From: Sciurus carolinensis
Lineage: Eukaryota > Chordata > Mammalia > Rodentia > Sciuridae
Length of the DNA stretch: 64,000 nucleotides
Assembly: GCF_902686445.1 (NCBI RefSeq)
Contig: NC_062221.1
Location: 37,712,575-37,776,574 of the forward strand
Direction: 5' to 3'
This document shows positions 15,255-28,600 of the stretch, in pieces. The translations under genes were made by a program, and so were the position numbers. The notes under the pieces were generated by a model, which was not told the origin of the DNA, made no database searches, and saw only the letters and a program-made list of their open reading frames with translations. Within the stretch, counting starts at the first letter, position 1. The number at the start of each line of letters is the position of its first letter.

Positions 15255-15617
15255 GTTAGACTGGGCTCCTCTAACAAAATGCCTTAGACTAGGGTCAGAG
15301 TGAGGGGCTAAAACAGTAGATATTTACTGCTGTGAAGCCTGGAAATCCACAATCGAAATGCCAGCAGGTTTGATTCTTGGGGAAGGTGTCTGTCTTGCTT
15401 GCGGAGACTTTCTCTCTGTAGCTCCACACCTTGGAGAGGGAGAGAGTTCTAGTGTCTTTTCCTTTTCTTATGACACTAATTCTATCATTGGAGCTCCATT
15501 CTCAGGAATTCCTATAAACCTTATGCCCAAAAACCTGCATCCAAACACCATCAAATTAAAGGTTATGGGTCCAGCATGTAAATTTTAGGGGGAAACAATA
15601 TTCATATCATGGTTACA
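15255..15617 (-). mobile_element. MLT1-like (ERVL-MaLR) LTR relic, minus strand
   Basis: The plus strand shows 'ctctaacaaaatgcctta', 'atttactgctgtgaagcctggaaatcc' and, at the far end, 'ggggaaacaatattcatatcatgg'. This is the reversed order of an old MaLR LTR and parallels the clearer copy at 43978-44302. Confidence 0.5.
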
Positions 15618-16012
15618 ACCAAATTTTTTGGTTACATACCAAGATAAATTATTCGGTTGGAAGAAATTAAGGTAAACATATTTATTAAAACTATTTGTTT
15701 TTTTCATAAATACTCAGAGCAAGGAGAGCTCATTTCATCCCTTAGGTAGTTTATTGACTTTATAAACAGAGATACCAGGTTTTGAAGCACTTGATCTACC
15801 ACAAACTAACATTTTTTAATGCAGGTTCAGTAACCACTGTAGAGTTCAGTTTCACTGTCATTAAGAGTATAAAATGCTCTCTTCTTTCCCTTTAATTATT
15901 TGGATTAGCAAATAGATCAAATCATTCTTAAAGGCAAATCCCATAAAAATTCTAAGTGTAAATTATTAATTTGTTTGGAACTAACAACTAAGATTAAGAT
16001 TCATGCATTCCT

Positions 16013-16025
16013 GTGTGTCTGTGTG

Positions 16026-16090
<65 letters not shown>

Positions 16091-16091
16091 T
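16013..16091 (+). repeat. (GT)n(GA)n compound microsatellite
   Basis: A GTCT/GT tract runs directly into a GA tract of about 40 bases. Confidence 0.9.
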
Positions 16092-18197
16092 TAACCACCT
16101 TATTATTATTTATTTACATATTACTATTTATCATTGAACAAGATAATTTATTATATATACTTATATTGGAGTTAAGTATAATTTTAATCCAAAATAAAAT
16201 TTTACTTCCAGGTACAGTCATTTCTTTAAATCTATAGCCAAGGACCATAGTAGTTTTAAAACAGAATTTTATCTGTCAATCACAATCAACAAATATAAAT
16301 CACTATGAACTTTAGGGCACATTAGAATCATGATTAATAAATCTATATTTAAAAATATGTCTTTTTATAATTTACATGGAAGTTTCAATTTCATTATGTA
16401 CTTGAAAAAAATATTCCAAGGAAAAGGATCTGAGAGGAAGATGGACAGGTCATAGCACAGCCGCACTTGCCACACCATAGGGTAAGTTTGACCATAGAAG
16501 CCACTAAATGTGATAGATGATGTTTTGCTAAATAGGGAAGATACCTCTCGATGTAAGCCTTCAGAAAGAACATCTCCCATTTAATCTCCTAAGGCAAAAC
16601 AGAGTTTGACAAAGAGATTATTTTATTTAACAAAATGGATATATATGGCTCTTGATTTTACACCTTCTTCAATGATTGAGCAGTGAGGGCTGGTGACACA
16701 GGAAGGTGGGTAGGCAAACTGACAGGTAGATATGCTCTCAGAGGCAATTCGTGGAAGGAAAAAAGGTCATGTCACATATTTTTCCTTGTCTATTCTAAAA
16801 AGGAATGCTGTTTCATGAATTTCTGTACCCCAACATTCAATTGAAAATGAAGCAATTATTTTGAGAAAAAGAATTTCCAATGGAAGTATTCAGTGATTCG
16901 ATGCAAAATAGGAATCTTACACTGTATCCTCTAGGCTTTGACTTCAGCTGTGTCAGCTGAGAGGTTTCAAATTCTGAATATAAAATTTTGATTCATCACA
17001 AGTTTGACACATGCTGCTTCAAAGAACTGAAGGAGCCTCCAAGTCTCATTCAGAGTTGCAGCCTGCCAGTGATTTCATTTCTGGTTTCTAAGTTGTTTTC
17101 CTTTCACCCTTTTGCTGAGCTGAAACCAGAAAATGATTCTGAGAGGAGCTGCACACTGCAACAGATGTATTGCACATAAATATACAGAAACATACAGAGA
17201 GCCTGGAGAATATAAGCCAGCATTATCCACAAAACTTGTCAATTACATAAAATTAAATGAATAAAACAGAAATAAATATCACATTACTCTTGTCAATCAT
17301 TATGAAAAAATGAATTTTACCTCCCAAGTAATGAGTGCTAAAAATCTGTGAAACAATAGGAAAATGAGTCCAAAAGTAGAGTATTCTTGTAAAATACCAA
17401 AAGAAGCAGCAGAGAATTTTTTAAAAAATTGATCATTTCCCCTTCCTCCTCCCCTGAGAAGCCATCTGATTTATTCTTCCTGTTGAATTTGCAAATTATT
17501 TAAATATCTCATTGAAATGAGTTTATCATTGGCATGAACCCAGCCTGGCTTTTGTACAGTTCATTTTCCTTCAGTCCATTCACTTCCCTCAGCACCAGTG
17601 TCAAGACTAGGGCTAGAGCAAATGTGTTCAGCATACAACTTTTCACTCAAAGTCTTTTTTTAAAGAGCATTTTCATTTTCTACATTTATTTCTTTATGAA
17701 ACTGCATCAACACCTGGGACAACAAAATAGGTATTGGAAATTATTCATAATTTACCGTAAATACCAGTCAATACTTTTCCTCAGAAAAGTTTGCACTGTG
17801 AGGCAAACACAATGATATTTAAAAAGAACTCCAGCTCAGTTTGAGGAAAGTCCAACTTCCATATGCAGAGAAGGGAAGAGATCTTTCCCAACAGGAAAAT
17901 CCTTTTAAAGAACATAGCTTAACTACTCTGATTGTTCTTATGTTTCATCTTGCTCTAGTCTTTCACTTTTTAATAGAATACTATTCAAACATTTGTTACA
18001 ATTAAAATGATTATATTAATAAGTATCTTCCAAAGAGGTTTAATTTTAAATATCTGGAAACCATATTAATTCTAAACTATTTCCTAATGAACATATACAC
18101 ATGCATACACACACATACACACTTTTTCTCACACACACATAAACTATGATTGAGACTTGTATAATGATATTTTTAAAACTTTCCTAATAAAAGTGTG

Positions 18198-18262
18198 ACC
18201 ACTACTATACTACTATACTACTATACTACTATACTACTATACTACTATACTACTATACTACT
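18198..18262 (+). repeat. (ACTACTAT)n tandem repeat
   Basis: About eight almost perfect copies of an 8-base unit in a row, with no interruption until the last copy. Confidence 0.9.
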
Positions 18263-19522
18263 CAACTCAAACATATTAAGGACAAAGACTTTCTCAATTT
18301 CCTTTTGCCCAGCATCCTTCAAGGCAACCTAGATGGAACCATGGATGGAAATAAAGAAAACAAACCATCAACTTTAAGATTATTTGAGTACATGTAAGAG
18401 TATTGTTGGGATAATTATTCAATCTTTAATAAACTTTTCTTAAATGCTAAAATTGATGAGAAAAAATCACTAGGTAAACAATAATGTTTTAAAAATGATA
18501 CTCTCACTTTATAAAGCAAAACTGGATAGGAATATTAAACTAGTCTTTTTGGATTGTTTACTTGTCTTATAAGAAAATAAAAGCCAAAATATTTGAATAT
18601 ATGTATATATATATATATATAAAGTCAAAATTATATGTTACCAGTGAAATGCCTGGAGGTCTCCATGCAATGGAAGGAGAACAGCATGCATTAATAGTCC
18701 TGGAATGAAAATGTAGAGCTATGTATTACTTATCATGATTTATAGCTTGGACTTGCACAGTGATCAACATAAACAAGAATGATGTGTTATGTACAAGAGA
18801 AAGAAGGGGTTAAAATTAATCATTTTCACTGAACTCAATGAAACAATGACATGAAACTTAGTAATTACTCAACTCTGAGACCAGTACATTATTTATATTT
18901 TATAGCATTACATGCAAAATTTTGAAAAACTATGTGAAAAACTTAAATTTCTTATATATACATATATTTTGCTTATGTCTGTGTTTTCTAATTTCTATTT
19001 TATATTTCTCTGCCTTTTACTTATCTTGATCTTATTTATTTTATTAATATGGACAAATTGTTCCTGCCATGATTTATAGGCCATTTGACTGTGTATTTTG
19101 TGTTGCAAAACTTGTCAATAACTGGTTTGGCAGCCTCTACCTCATCTTTCCTCCCACAAAACAAAATTAAAATAAAATAAAAAGACGTGATAAAATCTAA
19201 TACTAAATTTGGTAAAATGTTGAAAACTCAATTGTTCTGAGAAAAGAGAGAAACAACTACAAGATGGAGTGTATTTACTTTGGAATTAGTATCTGATCAT
19301 TAAAAAATGATTATTTGCTGCATACTGTTCAGCAACCTAAATGATTCCTTCATTTACTGTAATGTTATTAATTCAGAACTAGCACTACATCCAAGGGATT
19401 CTTGTATCTTTCTTTCCCCTTTGTCAGTTACAAGTGGCATAAACACAATATGGATATAATGTCCTTTCACTGTTGTAACAGTAACATCATCTAAAGGAAG
19501 AGGTTTCTCCTAAGGAAATACA

Positions 19523-19590
19523 TATATATATGTATATAAATATATATACACACACATATATATATATATAATATATATATATATATATAA
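19523..19590 (+). repeat. (TA)n microsatellite
   Basis: AT/TA tract with short CA interruptions. Confidence 0.85.
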
Positions 19591-20730
19591 CTTTGATCAT
19601 TTAAACCCTACTGATTTTTTAAAATCATTTTTTGCTTTACTGCAGGCTAATATGAAATAATTTTCTCATTTCAATCTCACGTCTAAAAGTCTACTTCTGG
19701 AAAAAAGAATTGCCATATGGGTTGTACTAATTAACCGTTTAGTTATGTGGATAGAAGCTACAGTGCGACTGATATTTATCAAAATGAATGTTATCTACCT
19801 ACAGACACTTCGATTATCTTTTTCTCTTTCAGCAGCTCCTTTATCTATCATTATTATACACATTCTGGTCAACCAAGGGATTGTCACAGCATTTCTAGTT
19901 GGGGGGTTTCATCTGTATAAAAGATGCAATAACAAATGTAACTATTTTGAGGCAAAATATTTTCTTAAGTAAAACATCAATTGTCTTGGAGCTGCCTGAA
20001 CTACGTCCAGTAGAAATACCAAGAGACTGGAGCTTTCTAAGGTATATATATACACACTTCAGGAAGTGTTCAAAATGATTCATGGAGGTAAATAAATAAC
20101 AGAAATTATATTTCTACTTTATTATCTAGACTTTAAAAAATATCGTTGTTTACATTTAAGACAGGTTTTTCTGCCTGTGGCTGACACTTGGCCCATATCT
20201 GACCTTGTAGGTCATGTGACTTGCATGCAGTTCCAACAAGGAAGGACAAACTTCTCAGGGAGGGGTGCTTGGATAGCAGTGCTCTCAGCAGCTTCTCCAC
20301 CTGTATTGTAATTTGCAGAAGGTTACCTTGGCCTACTTACGTGGATTTGGAAAATAAACCATTAAGTTTTCACTACACTAACTCTCATGAAATAGGCATA
20401 TAGGTAAGAAGAGTTTCCTTCAAAGAAATCACAGATTTCACACATCAAAAATACAATCATATGTGAACAAAAAGAAAATGGCGACTAGACACTAGCTATG
20501 AGTGTAGAGCAACTGCTTCAGGCACACAAATGAGGTTAAAAAATAATGATGCATTTAAATCTGGTCATTTAGTCTAGGTACTGAAATCCCCATGGAAATT
20601 CTCTTGAGTAAAGATTTATAACCACCAGTGTTAACAATAAATTTCACCTTATATTCATGTTGCACCTTGCAATAAGTGATATTTAAAGCTCTAATATTTA
20701 TAAGCCATTTTTTAGACAAGCATTTCATGG

Positions 20731-20825
20731 ACTAAGATGCAGCTCAGTTGGTAGAGTGCTTGCCCTGGATGCACAAGACCCTAGGTTCAATTCCAGCATG
20801 ACAAAAAAATAAATAAATTAAAAAG
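20731..20825 (+). mobile_element. ID-type SINE (tRNA-derived)
   Basis: Carries the pol III A-box-like 'gcagctcagttggtagagtgcttgcc' region and the B-box-like 'ggttcaattcc', followed by an A-rich tail. This is the usual ID element plan in rodents. Confidence 0.8.
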
Positions 20826-21454
20826 TTCTTAATAATCCATGTTTTATCCTCCTTTTTGAGCTGAGCTATATCTTCAGCCTTATCCTATTATTTTAAAGTT
20901 TCTCATTTGTAGATGTCATTCGATATTTAAATTATAATAAATAAATGAGTAAATAAATAAGTTTTAAAATCTATTCATTTTATGAACCATGAATGGGCCT
21001 ATAGAACTACAATTCATTGAAAACACAGTATTTCATAAGCCAGTGCATGAGATTCTTCATGGTTACTCGTAATTATTTAGATCTTAGCTGAAATGTAAAA
21101 ACTTTTTAAAGTGCAAAGTGATTTGCCATGGTCACTCTCTGTTAAGAAACACCCTAATAAAGTTAAACTGTTTCATAATATCACTCTATTCCTTCATTGG
21201 AACTTTCAGTTACTTGAGATTACCTTATATATTTTTTTGTTTGTTAGAATGTATGTTTCATGATGGTTTTTGTTGTTACTTGATGTGCTTTCTCAGAAAT
21301 CTCCAAGTAATTTGTTACCCAAAAAAGGAAAACGTTTGAAATAAATGAATAAATCAAAAAGGAAAACGTGAATTTTTATTTTATGTTGGATAGTTATTTA
21401 AACTGGAAAAATTCTAAGAGGATTTTATAGAATTTTGTGCCTTGGTTTACTCAT

Positions 21455-21520
21455 CAGTTATATATATATGACAAAAATAATATATATATACATTAGATAT
21501 ATATAGATATATATATGCTA
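21455..21520 (+). repeat. (TA)n-rich microsatellite
   Basis: Alternating TA runs with GA interruptions. Confidence 0.75.
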
Positions 21521-22732
21521 AATATGTCTAAGAAAAATATGATTTAGAATTTAAGCAATGAAATCAGATAGTCATTTTCAGTCATAGAATCCCTTCATTC
21601 ACTTCCTCTTTGCTTCTATCCCAAATCCCAATCCTTCCCAGATCCCTTTAGGAAAATGAGGTTTTAGCAAAAAGATAAAAGCTGTGATGACCAATGTTAC
21701 ATGACAAGCGTCATAAGCAAATTGCTCTTTAAAATGATGGAAAAATAAAGTTTATTACACAAATACCAAAATAGTAGAAATGAAAGAGAAATTAAGTTAG
21801 ATGGCTCATATATTGGTATCTAATCATCTCACCTCTGATTTGGGGGGCTGCCTCATATCCAAACCATAATATATTCTTTCATATCGGATGAAGTGGTTAC
21901 TTTCCTTACTATTCTGGATCCATTCCATTTCTTTTTACTACAATAATATGTTTTAGAGGTGCACATCTTGTTCAGGTATATATTCATATCTTAATTTAAA
22001 GGGTGAGTAGAATTAAAGTGTAGTATAATCTATGTTCTGCCCTTTGTTTTAAAAGCAAGTATTGAGTGTCCACAGGGTTCCCCAAGTCTAAATGTTTTGT
22101 CTTCTGTCATAAATAAATGTGAAACATTTTGTCTTGTTCATAAAACTGCTCAAAAATTTACTTTGGGTTGTATTAGGATCAATTTTTACTCAAAATCAAT
22201 AATAAAATCAATAATGTCTTTTTGTATACAAAGTAATGATCATAAACACTGCAACATCTACTTTTCTCTTAGTTTATAATCAGATTAATAAAGTAGATAT
22301 ACAATGGACAAAATCTTCAGATATTAGTTATTAGATTAATAAAATGGGTGCTTTTCGTTTCCTGGAACTTAGTAAATTTTGGAAATTGTTTTGTGAGTTT
22401 ATTTCTCATATAAACATTGATCTTAGAATATACCATATACCAGTACTTTTTAAAAAGATATATAAAATATTAATAATTAGCCTCACATTCAAGAACGTAT
22501 AATCACATTAATTATGATCATTATTTTATTATCTTCAGTGTCATCATATATTTAGCATACAAATGATATATAGTCTTTGTTTAATCAAACAATATTTTCA
22601 AGATAATTCTCTGAAGTTATTAATCTATATCTTTCAAAATTTCTGCAGTAATTTTATACATTTGGTGGTTCTTTTAAAAATGTTTTCTCTAGGCCTATTT
22701 TTATTACATTATTTTTATAATAAGTTCACAAT

Positions 22733-22749
22733 ATATATTAACATATATA

Positions 22750-22790
<41 letters not shown>
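22733..22790 (+). repeat. (TA)n microsatellite abutting a SINE
   Basis: A (TA)n tract directly borders the 3' (tail) end of the minus-strand SINE at 22791, so it probably grew from that tail. Confidence 0.8.
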
Positions 22791-22796
<6 letters not shown>

Positions 22797-22992
22797 TGGG
22801 GTGTACCTGGGGCTTGAACTCAGGGGTGCTTGACCACTGAGCCATATCCCAGCTCTATTTTGTAATTTATTTAGAGATGGGGTCTCACTGAGTTGCTTAG
22901 CTCCCCACTTTTGCTGAGTCTGGCTTTGAAATTGTGATCCTCCTGCCCCAGTCTCAGCTGGGATTACAGGTGTGTGCCACCAAGCCCAGCAA
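22791..22992 (-). mobile_element. B1-dID dimeric SINE, minus strand
   Basis: Read on the plus strand, the ID half comes first ('ggggcttgaactcagg', 'gaccactgagccatatccc') and then the B1/7SL half ('gagatggggtctcactgagttgc', 'gctgggattacaggtgtg'). The dimer B1 plus ID is typical of squirrels and dormice. Confidence 0.85.
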
Positions 22993-23148
22993 AAGATTTA
23001 TATTATACACATATTAATGATAGTTAATTGTGGTGTTTTTAAATTGAGTTCTATATTTATATTCATTCAAAATTTATTAAAATTTTAAATTCTGTCATTT
23101 TATTTGGATTAATTACCTGAGTGCATGATAGTCATTTTTTCCCCCAAT

Positions 23149-23158
23149 GAAATTCATA
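23149..23158 (+). repeat. L1 target-site duplication, left copy
   Basis: GAAATTCATA, repeated at 24474-24483 right after the A-rich tail of the L1. Confidence 0.65.
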
Positions 23159-24473
23159 CATTGGAGAAAAGACAGCCTTTTCAACAAATGGTGCTGAGAA
23201 AATTGGAAATCCATATGGAGCAAAATGAAATTAACCCCCTTCTCTCACTCTGCACAAAACTCAATTCAAAGTGGATCAAGCACTTAGTAATTAGACCAGA
23301 GACCCTTAACCTAAAGAAGAAAAAGTAGGCAAAAACTTCATCATGTCACTTTAGGACCTGACTTCCTTAGCAAGATTTCTAAAGCACAAGAAATAAAATC
23401 AAGAATCAATAAATGGGATGGATTCAAACTAAAAAGTTTCTTCTCAGCAAAGGAAACAATGATGTGAAAAGAAAGTCTACAGAATGGGAGAAAATCTTTA
23501 CCACACACACATATCAAATAGAGCACTAATCTCCAGGACATATAAAAAACTCAAGAAACTTAACATAAAAAAAAACAAATAATCCAAACAATAAATGAGC
23601 TAAGGAACTGAACAGACACTTCACAGAAGAAGAAATGCAATCCATCAACAAATATATGAAAAATTGTTCATCATCTCTAGCAATTAGAAAAACACAAGTC
23701 AAAACTAAGATTTCATCTCACTCCAGTTAAAATGGCGATTATCAAGAATACAAGCAATAAGTATTGGCAAGGATGTGGGGGAAAAGGTACACTCATACCT
23801 TGCTGGTGGGACTGTAAATTGGTACAATCACCATAGAAAGCAGTATGGAGATTCCTTAGAAAACTTTCAATGGAACCACTATTTGACCCAGCTATACCAC
23901 TCCTCAGTCTATACCTAAAGGACTTAAAATCAGCATATTATGGTGATGCAGTCACATCAATGTTTATAGCAGCTCAATTCACAATAGCTCAACTGTGGAA
24001 CCAACCTAGATGCCCTTCAATTGATGAATGGATAAAGAAACTATAGTATATATACACAATGGAATATTACTCCGCATTAAAGGAGAATAAAATTATGGCA
24101 TTTGCAATTAAATGGATGGAGTCGGAGAATATCATGCTAAGTGAAATAAACCAAACCCCAAAAGGCAAAGGTCAAATGTTTTCTCTGATATGTGGATGCT
24201 GATTCATAATGGGGGCTGGGCAAGGGAATAATGGAGGAACTTTGGATTGGGCAGAGGGGAGTGAGGAGAGGGAAGGGGACATTGGGGGGTAATATGGTGG
24301 AATAAGAAAGACATCATTACCCTAGGTATATGTATGATTGCAGGAATGGTGTGACTCTACATCCTATACAACCATAGGAATGAAAAGTTGTACTCCATTT
24401 GTGTACAATGAGTCAAAAGTCATTCTACTCTCATGTATAACTAACTAGAACAAATAGATATAAAAAATTAAAA
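23159..24473 (+). mobile_element. 5'-truncated L1, plus strand
   Basis: Starts within the L1 ORF2 C-terminal region. The frame 23125-23328 still reads RQPFQQMVLRKLEIHMEQNE and INPLLSLCTKLNSKWI, typical of L1 ORF2. It runs through the 3' end ('caaccatagg...gtacaatgagtc') to an A-rich tail. It is flanked by a 10-base target-site duplication. Stops and frameshifts mean no full ORF2. It shares its 3' end with the minus-strand L1 at 48792-49772. Confidence 0.9.
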
Positions 24474-24483
24474 GAAATTCATA

Positions 24484-25463
24484 TATTTATTTTGGAGAAA
24501 TTATATATATCTTTCTTGCATATGTGTGACTATGACTTTGGAAGTGAGAGTAACTAACCATTTATGATTTAGTAATCAAAACTTTGCAGAAATCATTCCA
24601 CTACCTCTGAGAAGTTAAATGTTGCTGAAGTTGTAAAAATGTTGTCTTAGTATAAGGTCTCCAAAAAGCAAACAAAAAGATACTGTTGGAGTTTCAAGAG
24701 ACTTATTGAGAGGAAAAAATGCTGAAGGGAATCAGAGAAGGAGGGACGATCAGTACTGAATCCTTTGAAGGGGACACGTTGGGAAGGAAAATTGAGTAGG
24801 AACTGCAAGGAAGTTGAAAGAAAGTTTTAGTGACCTTGAAAAGACATTCTCAAGACAATCTAACCCATTAAAAGAATTCCACAATCCCTGCCTTCCTACC
24901 TGACCCTCCAGGTCATAGTCCTGAAGTGGCCCATGGGAAGCAGGGCTACTGACTAATATGGTGGATTCTAGTGCAGGACATAAAGCAGTCCATTAACCAT
25001 GGAAGTTGCAGCATAACATCTGAGACATACATTTCACATTTACCATAAACAACCCTCTTTGCCCATTCTGTGTTAAGGAACGACTCTTATAAGGGGCTTC
25101 AGATCCTGAGGCTGAGGCAATCCTTTGAAAGGACATGTCATTGAGGTGAACTATAGTCTCCACTGACACAATCTCAGATTATACCTAGAAGGATTAGAAA
25201 TTGTGGTTTTTAACTTTCACACACCCTCAACTATAATCTGGACAAATCCCGGGAATTTGTGAGATGATGTGAATAAAACTTCTATTCCTGAGGGTTCTGA
25301 ACACAATAATCATTTGTTTCTTAGACCCAGATGGTTACCATTGTCAGTTCACACTTACTGTGAGGAAGCACCTAAGCAGACCACTTTTGTTCCAATATCA
25401 TCCTCCCTGCCCCACTTTACAGAATGCAATGGTCTCCTGTCAATCAAGAAAAATTTACTCTTG
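24484..25463. other. Intergenic DNA, no gene seen
   Basis: Moderately AT-rich, with possible old repeat material around 24640-25200 ('ttgtcttagtataaggtctcc...') that I cannot assign. Confidence 0.45.
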
Positions 25464-25653
25464 CTGAATATGGTGGCATAGGCCTGTAATCCCAGCTGCT
25501 CTGGAAACTGAAGCAGGAGGATCCTGAGTTCAAAGCCAGCCTCAGTAAAGCGAGGTACTAAGCAACTCAGTGAGACCCCTCTTTCTAAACAAAATACAAA
25601 ATTGGCTCTATGGCCAAGTACCCCTGAATTCAATCCCTGGTACCAATAAAAGT
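25464..25653 (+). mobile_element. B1-dID dimeric SINE with target-site duplication
   Basis: The B1 half ('ggcctgtaatcccagctgct', 'agcaggaggatcctgagttc', 'ctcagtgagacccc') is followed by an ID-like half ('gaattcaatccctggtacc'). Flanks repeat AAGAAAAATTTACTCTTG (25446-25463) and a copy one T shorter (25654-25670), so the insertion boundaries are well supported. Confidence 0.9.
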
Positions 25654-25670
25654 AAGAAAAATTACTCTTG

Positions 25671-28600
25671 TGTGTATGTTAACTCTTCTTTTCTCTTGCA
25701 GGTCCTTGACTACAAGGAGTTCCAAGTAGGTTATCTACCACTTACAGTAACCCCGGCAAGAGAGCATCCACGTTGAATAACAGAACATCCAACTCTGTAG
25801 AACCAAAAGTATGGGGATATGTCTGCGGGTCATTGGAATGACTAAAGTTGAGTCCATTGCATTTCTGAATTTTAGTCCTGAACTCATACATTTTGTTCTT
25901 TTGGGATTCAGCTCAAAATCAAAACGCTTCTTACTAAATCTGTGTACTACAAACTGAAGAAAAGCACCTGTCCTGTCCCTTTTGGAGTGTTGCTCTCAAG
26001 CTAGTGCTTTAGATGTGTCTCTTGAAACTATTCCAGCCTCTCTGAGATCAGCTGCTCCTGGATGGTGCTATATGTGACACAACCAGAAAATTATGTGGTG
26101 GTGAGACTACACCCACACTTCCATCCTCTGACCAGATGCTATGCCACATGGACATTTGAGGGTAGCCCTACTGGGTTACAAGTGGTACATGCCCACACAT
26201 ATATAATACAAACAAACAAACATTCTTGTCAAAATTAGTTGAATTTTCCTATTTGATTTCCTGAAGAATCATCTCTTTCTTACTTGAAATTCAAGAAACT
26301 TACTAGAATATTTATCAGAATTGATAAATGTATTAAATCATCAAGGAATATAAAGTTGGTTTTGACCCTACAGATTCAATTTATTCCTCATTCAAGAAAG
26401 TACCTTCTGCTCTAACTGAAACTTCATCACCATATTTTGTGTTCTTTTCTTTTCATGTACGTTAAACTATAGCAGAATTGTTTTTAATCTACTTGGAGTT
26501 TTCTTGAGATTCTATGAATATATATATATATGTATGTATATATATATATATATATAAATAACATTACATGTATGTGTCTTGATTTATATATACATATATA
26601 CATATACATATATCTATATATATATGCAAATTCATAGATATATAGGCAAAAGGCTAAAAATAAAAGTTATATAGAAATTATAGTAACATAAATTTTGTTA
26701 ACATTTTAATGTGCATTATCATCAGGATTCAGATTGGTTTTCTAAAGTCAGGGTATGCTTTGAAATCCTTTGTATTTCAAAGAAAAAAAATGTGTTTTCT
26801 TACAGTTTACCCAAATCTTCAGTGTTTACAACCGACTTCATTTACAGAAATCGGAAGACAAAATGGACAAAACTGCCAAATGTTTAATGGTACAAAATTT
26901 TAGCAAGCAAGGATAGTTTAAATTTGGATTTACAGTAGCCCTTTCCTTTGTGCTATCAGCAAATTCAGAGGTACACACTATGTGTTACTTCTTTTGTTAG
27001 ATATATTATTAGATATATCTCTTGTTAATCATGATCAAATATTTTTGGCACTTTTGGACTTCTTCTAGTAGTGATAGTAAACTACCAGATCTGGTTCTCT
27101 GATGGCTATACTCAGGCATATATTGATTTTGTTTTCTTAAGAAAGATAGACATAGCATATGGGACACCTGAAAATAGGTGAATATTAGCAAGGTTTTAGG
27201 ATTATTGTTTCTTACTTTATGTATCTGGGTAAGAGAAAAGGGACTACTAGAATCTTCTGTTGTCTTTTTCCCTTCTGACAGTTTTTAAAATAACATGGTT
27301 ATGATTTGAAGGGTTCCTTGTTTTGACATAATTATGCTTCTCTTTGCTTTTCTTGTTATAACTGTTTTGTTCATTTAACAAGGTTTAGGGGTAGAGAAGT
27401 ACATTGTGGTATAAAATCAACGTTGCATTAAAACAGGAAGTCCTTAAAGGAGTCTTAAGTGTAAAGTTAATTTCATTTCTTGCAAAGAAATTTACTTGCC
27501 GTGTTAAGTGGTTTTCTTTAAGTAATAGTTTCAGTTAGTGAAGTGATTATCTCAAGGAAATCACTAGAATTGCAATAATTTTATATCCAGTTTGACTCAA
27601 ATGTGAAGTCATTGAATTAAAAAAATGTATTTACTCATGAATTCAAAAGTAAAATGTTTTATAGAACTATTTTTTCCTGAATTTTACCATTATCAGTATG
27701 TATTAATAGTAATATAATGCCATCTACTTGTTACTTTTGAATATTACTTGGAGTAACTTTGCCTTGAAATTTTTGGTAGAAGATAATATGAGCAATTAGC
27801 ATAATGATTATATAATCTGGTAAATTATAATGCAATAAATAAAGATACTTATTGTCATTAATGTTTCTTTTCCCTGGATACTCAAACAAATCCTGCATTT
27901 TCAGGCATTATATAAAGTTTTGAAAATCTATAATATTATTTTCAGTTTTGACAACAGAAATCTTCTACAATTTCTAAAATATTGATCCAAACTAAGTGTT
28001 TCCCTTCAGTATAGTTACTGGTAGTTTTTAATCATTAAATTCTGTATTGTGCACTGATCTTGGTATAGCTCATGTTTTTTAGCTTTTTTGGTAAATTACT
28101 CAGAAAAATTTTAAAGAAAATATTACTAATTAAGATACAGTTTAAACACAAACACCAATTTGTTTTTATTCTCTATTTAGCCTCATAGAATTCAATAATA
28201 AAAAGTATTCTCAGAAGTAAAAAAGAATAAAACAACCTCTCCCCGCCCCCCCCACACACACAAAAAAAAAAACACTACATGTTTTTCATTGGCTCTTTCT
28301 CTTTAAGTAAATCTCTATTTTTTCCAATATGAGTAAACATGTGGAGGACATTGATAATGTAATTTCCACCACCTGTGCTTCATTCTATGTTGTTTGCTCA
28401 TATGCTTATTTCCTGTACCCCAAATCTCTTTGGCTCCATATGTATGCCTTGGTTTTTCTTTATCTACTTCTAATCTTCTAATCCTTATACAGTATGTAGA
28501 CTATCAAAAAATATTTAAAAAGGTCAATAAAAGATGAGAATGAGAAATAAAATTATGTTTAATTTTTTAATGCAAATATGTTACATAAAACTCAACTCCG

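Larger units (their letters stand above)
15618..20730. other. AT-rich intergenic DNA with microsatellites
   Basis: No gene recognised. It contains the microsatellites listed separately. Short open frames are isolated, lack splice-site context and show no recognisable protein. Confidence 0.5.

Noticed and set aside
20731..20825. Possible tRNA gene
   Set aside because: It has A- and B-box-like words but is an ID SINE with an A-rich tail, and no complete cloverleaf is evident.
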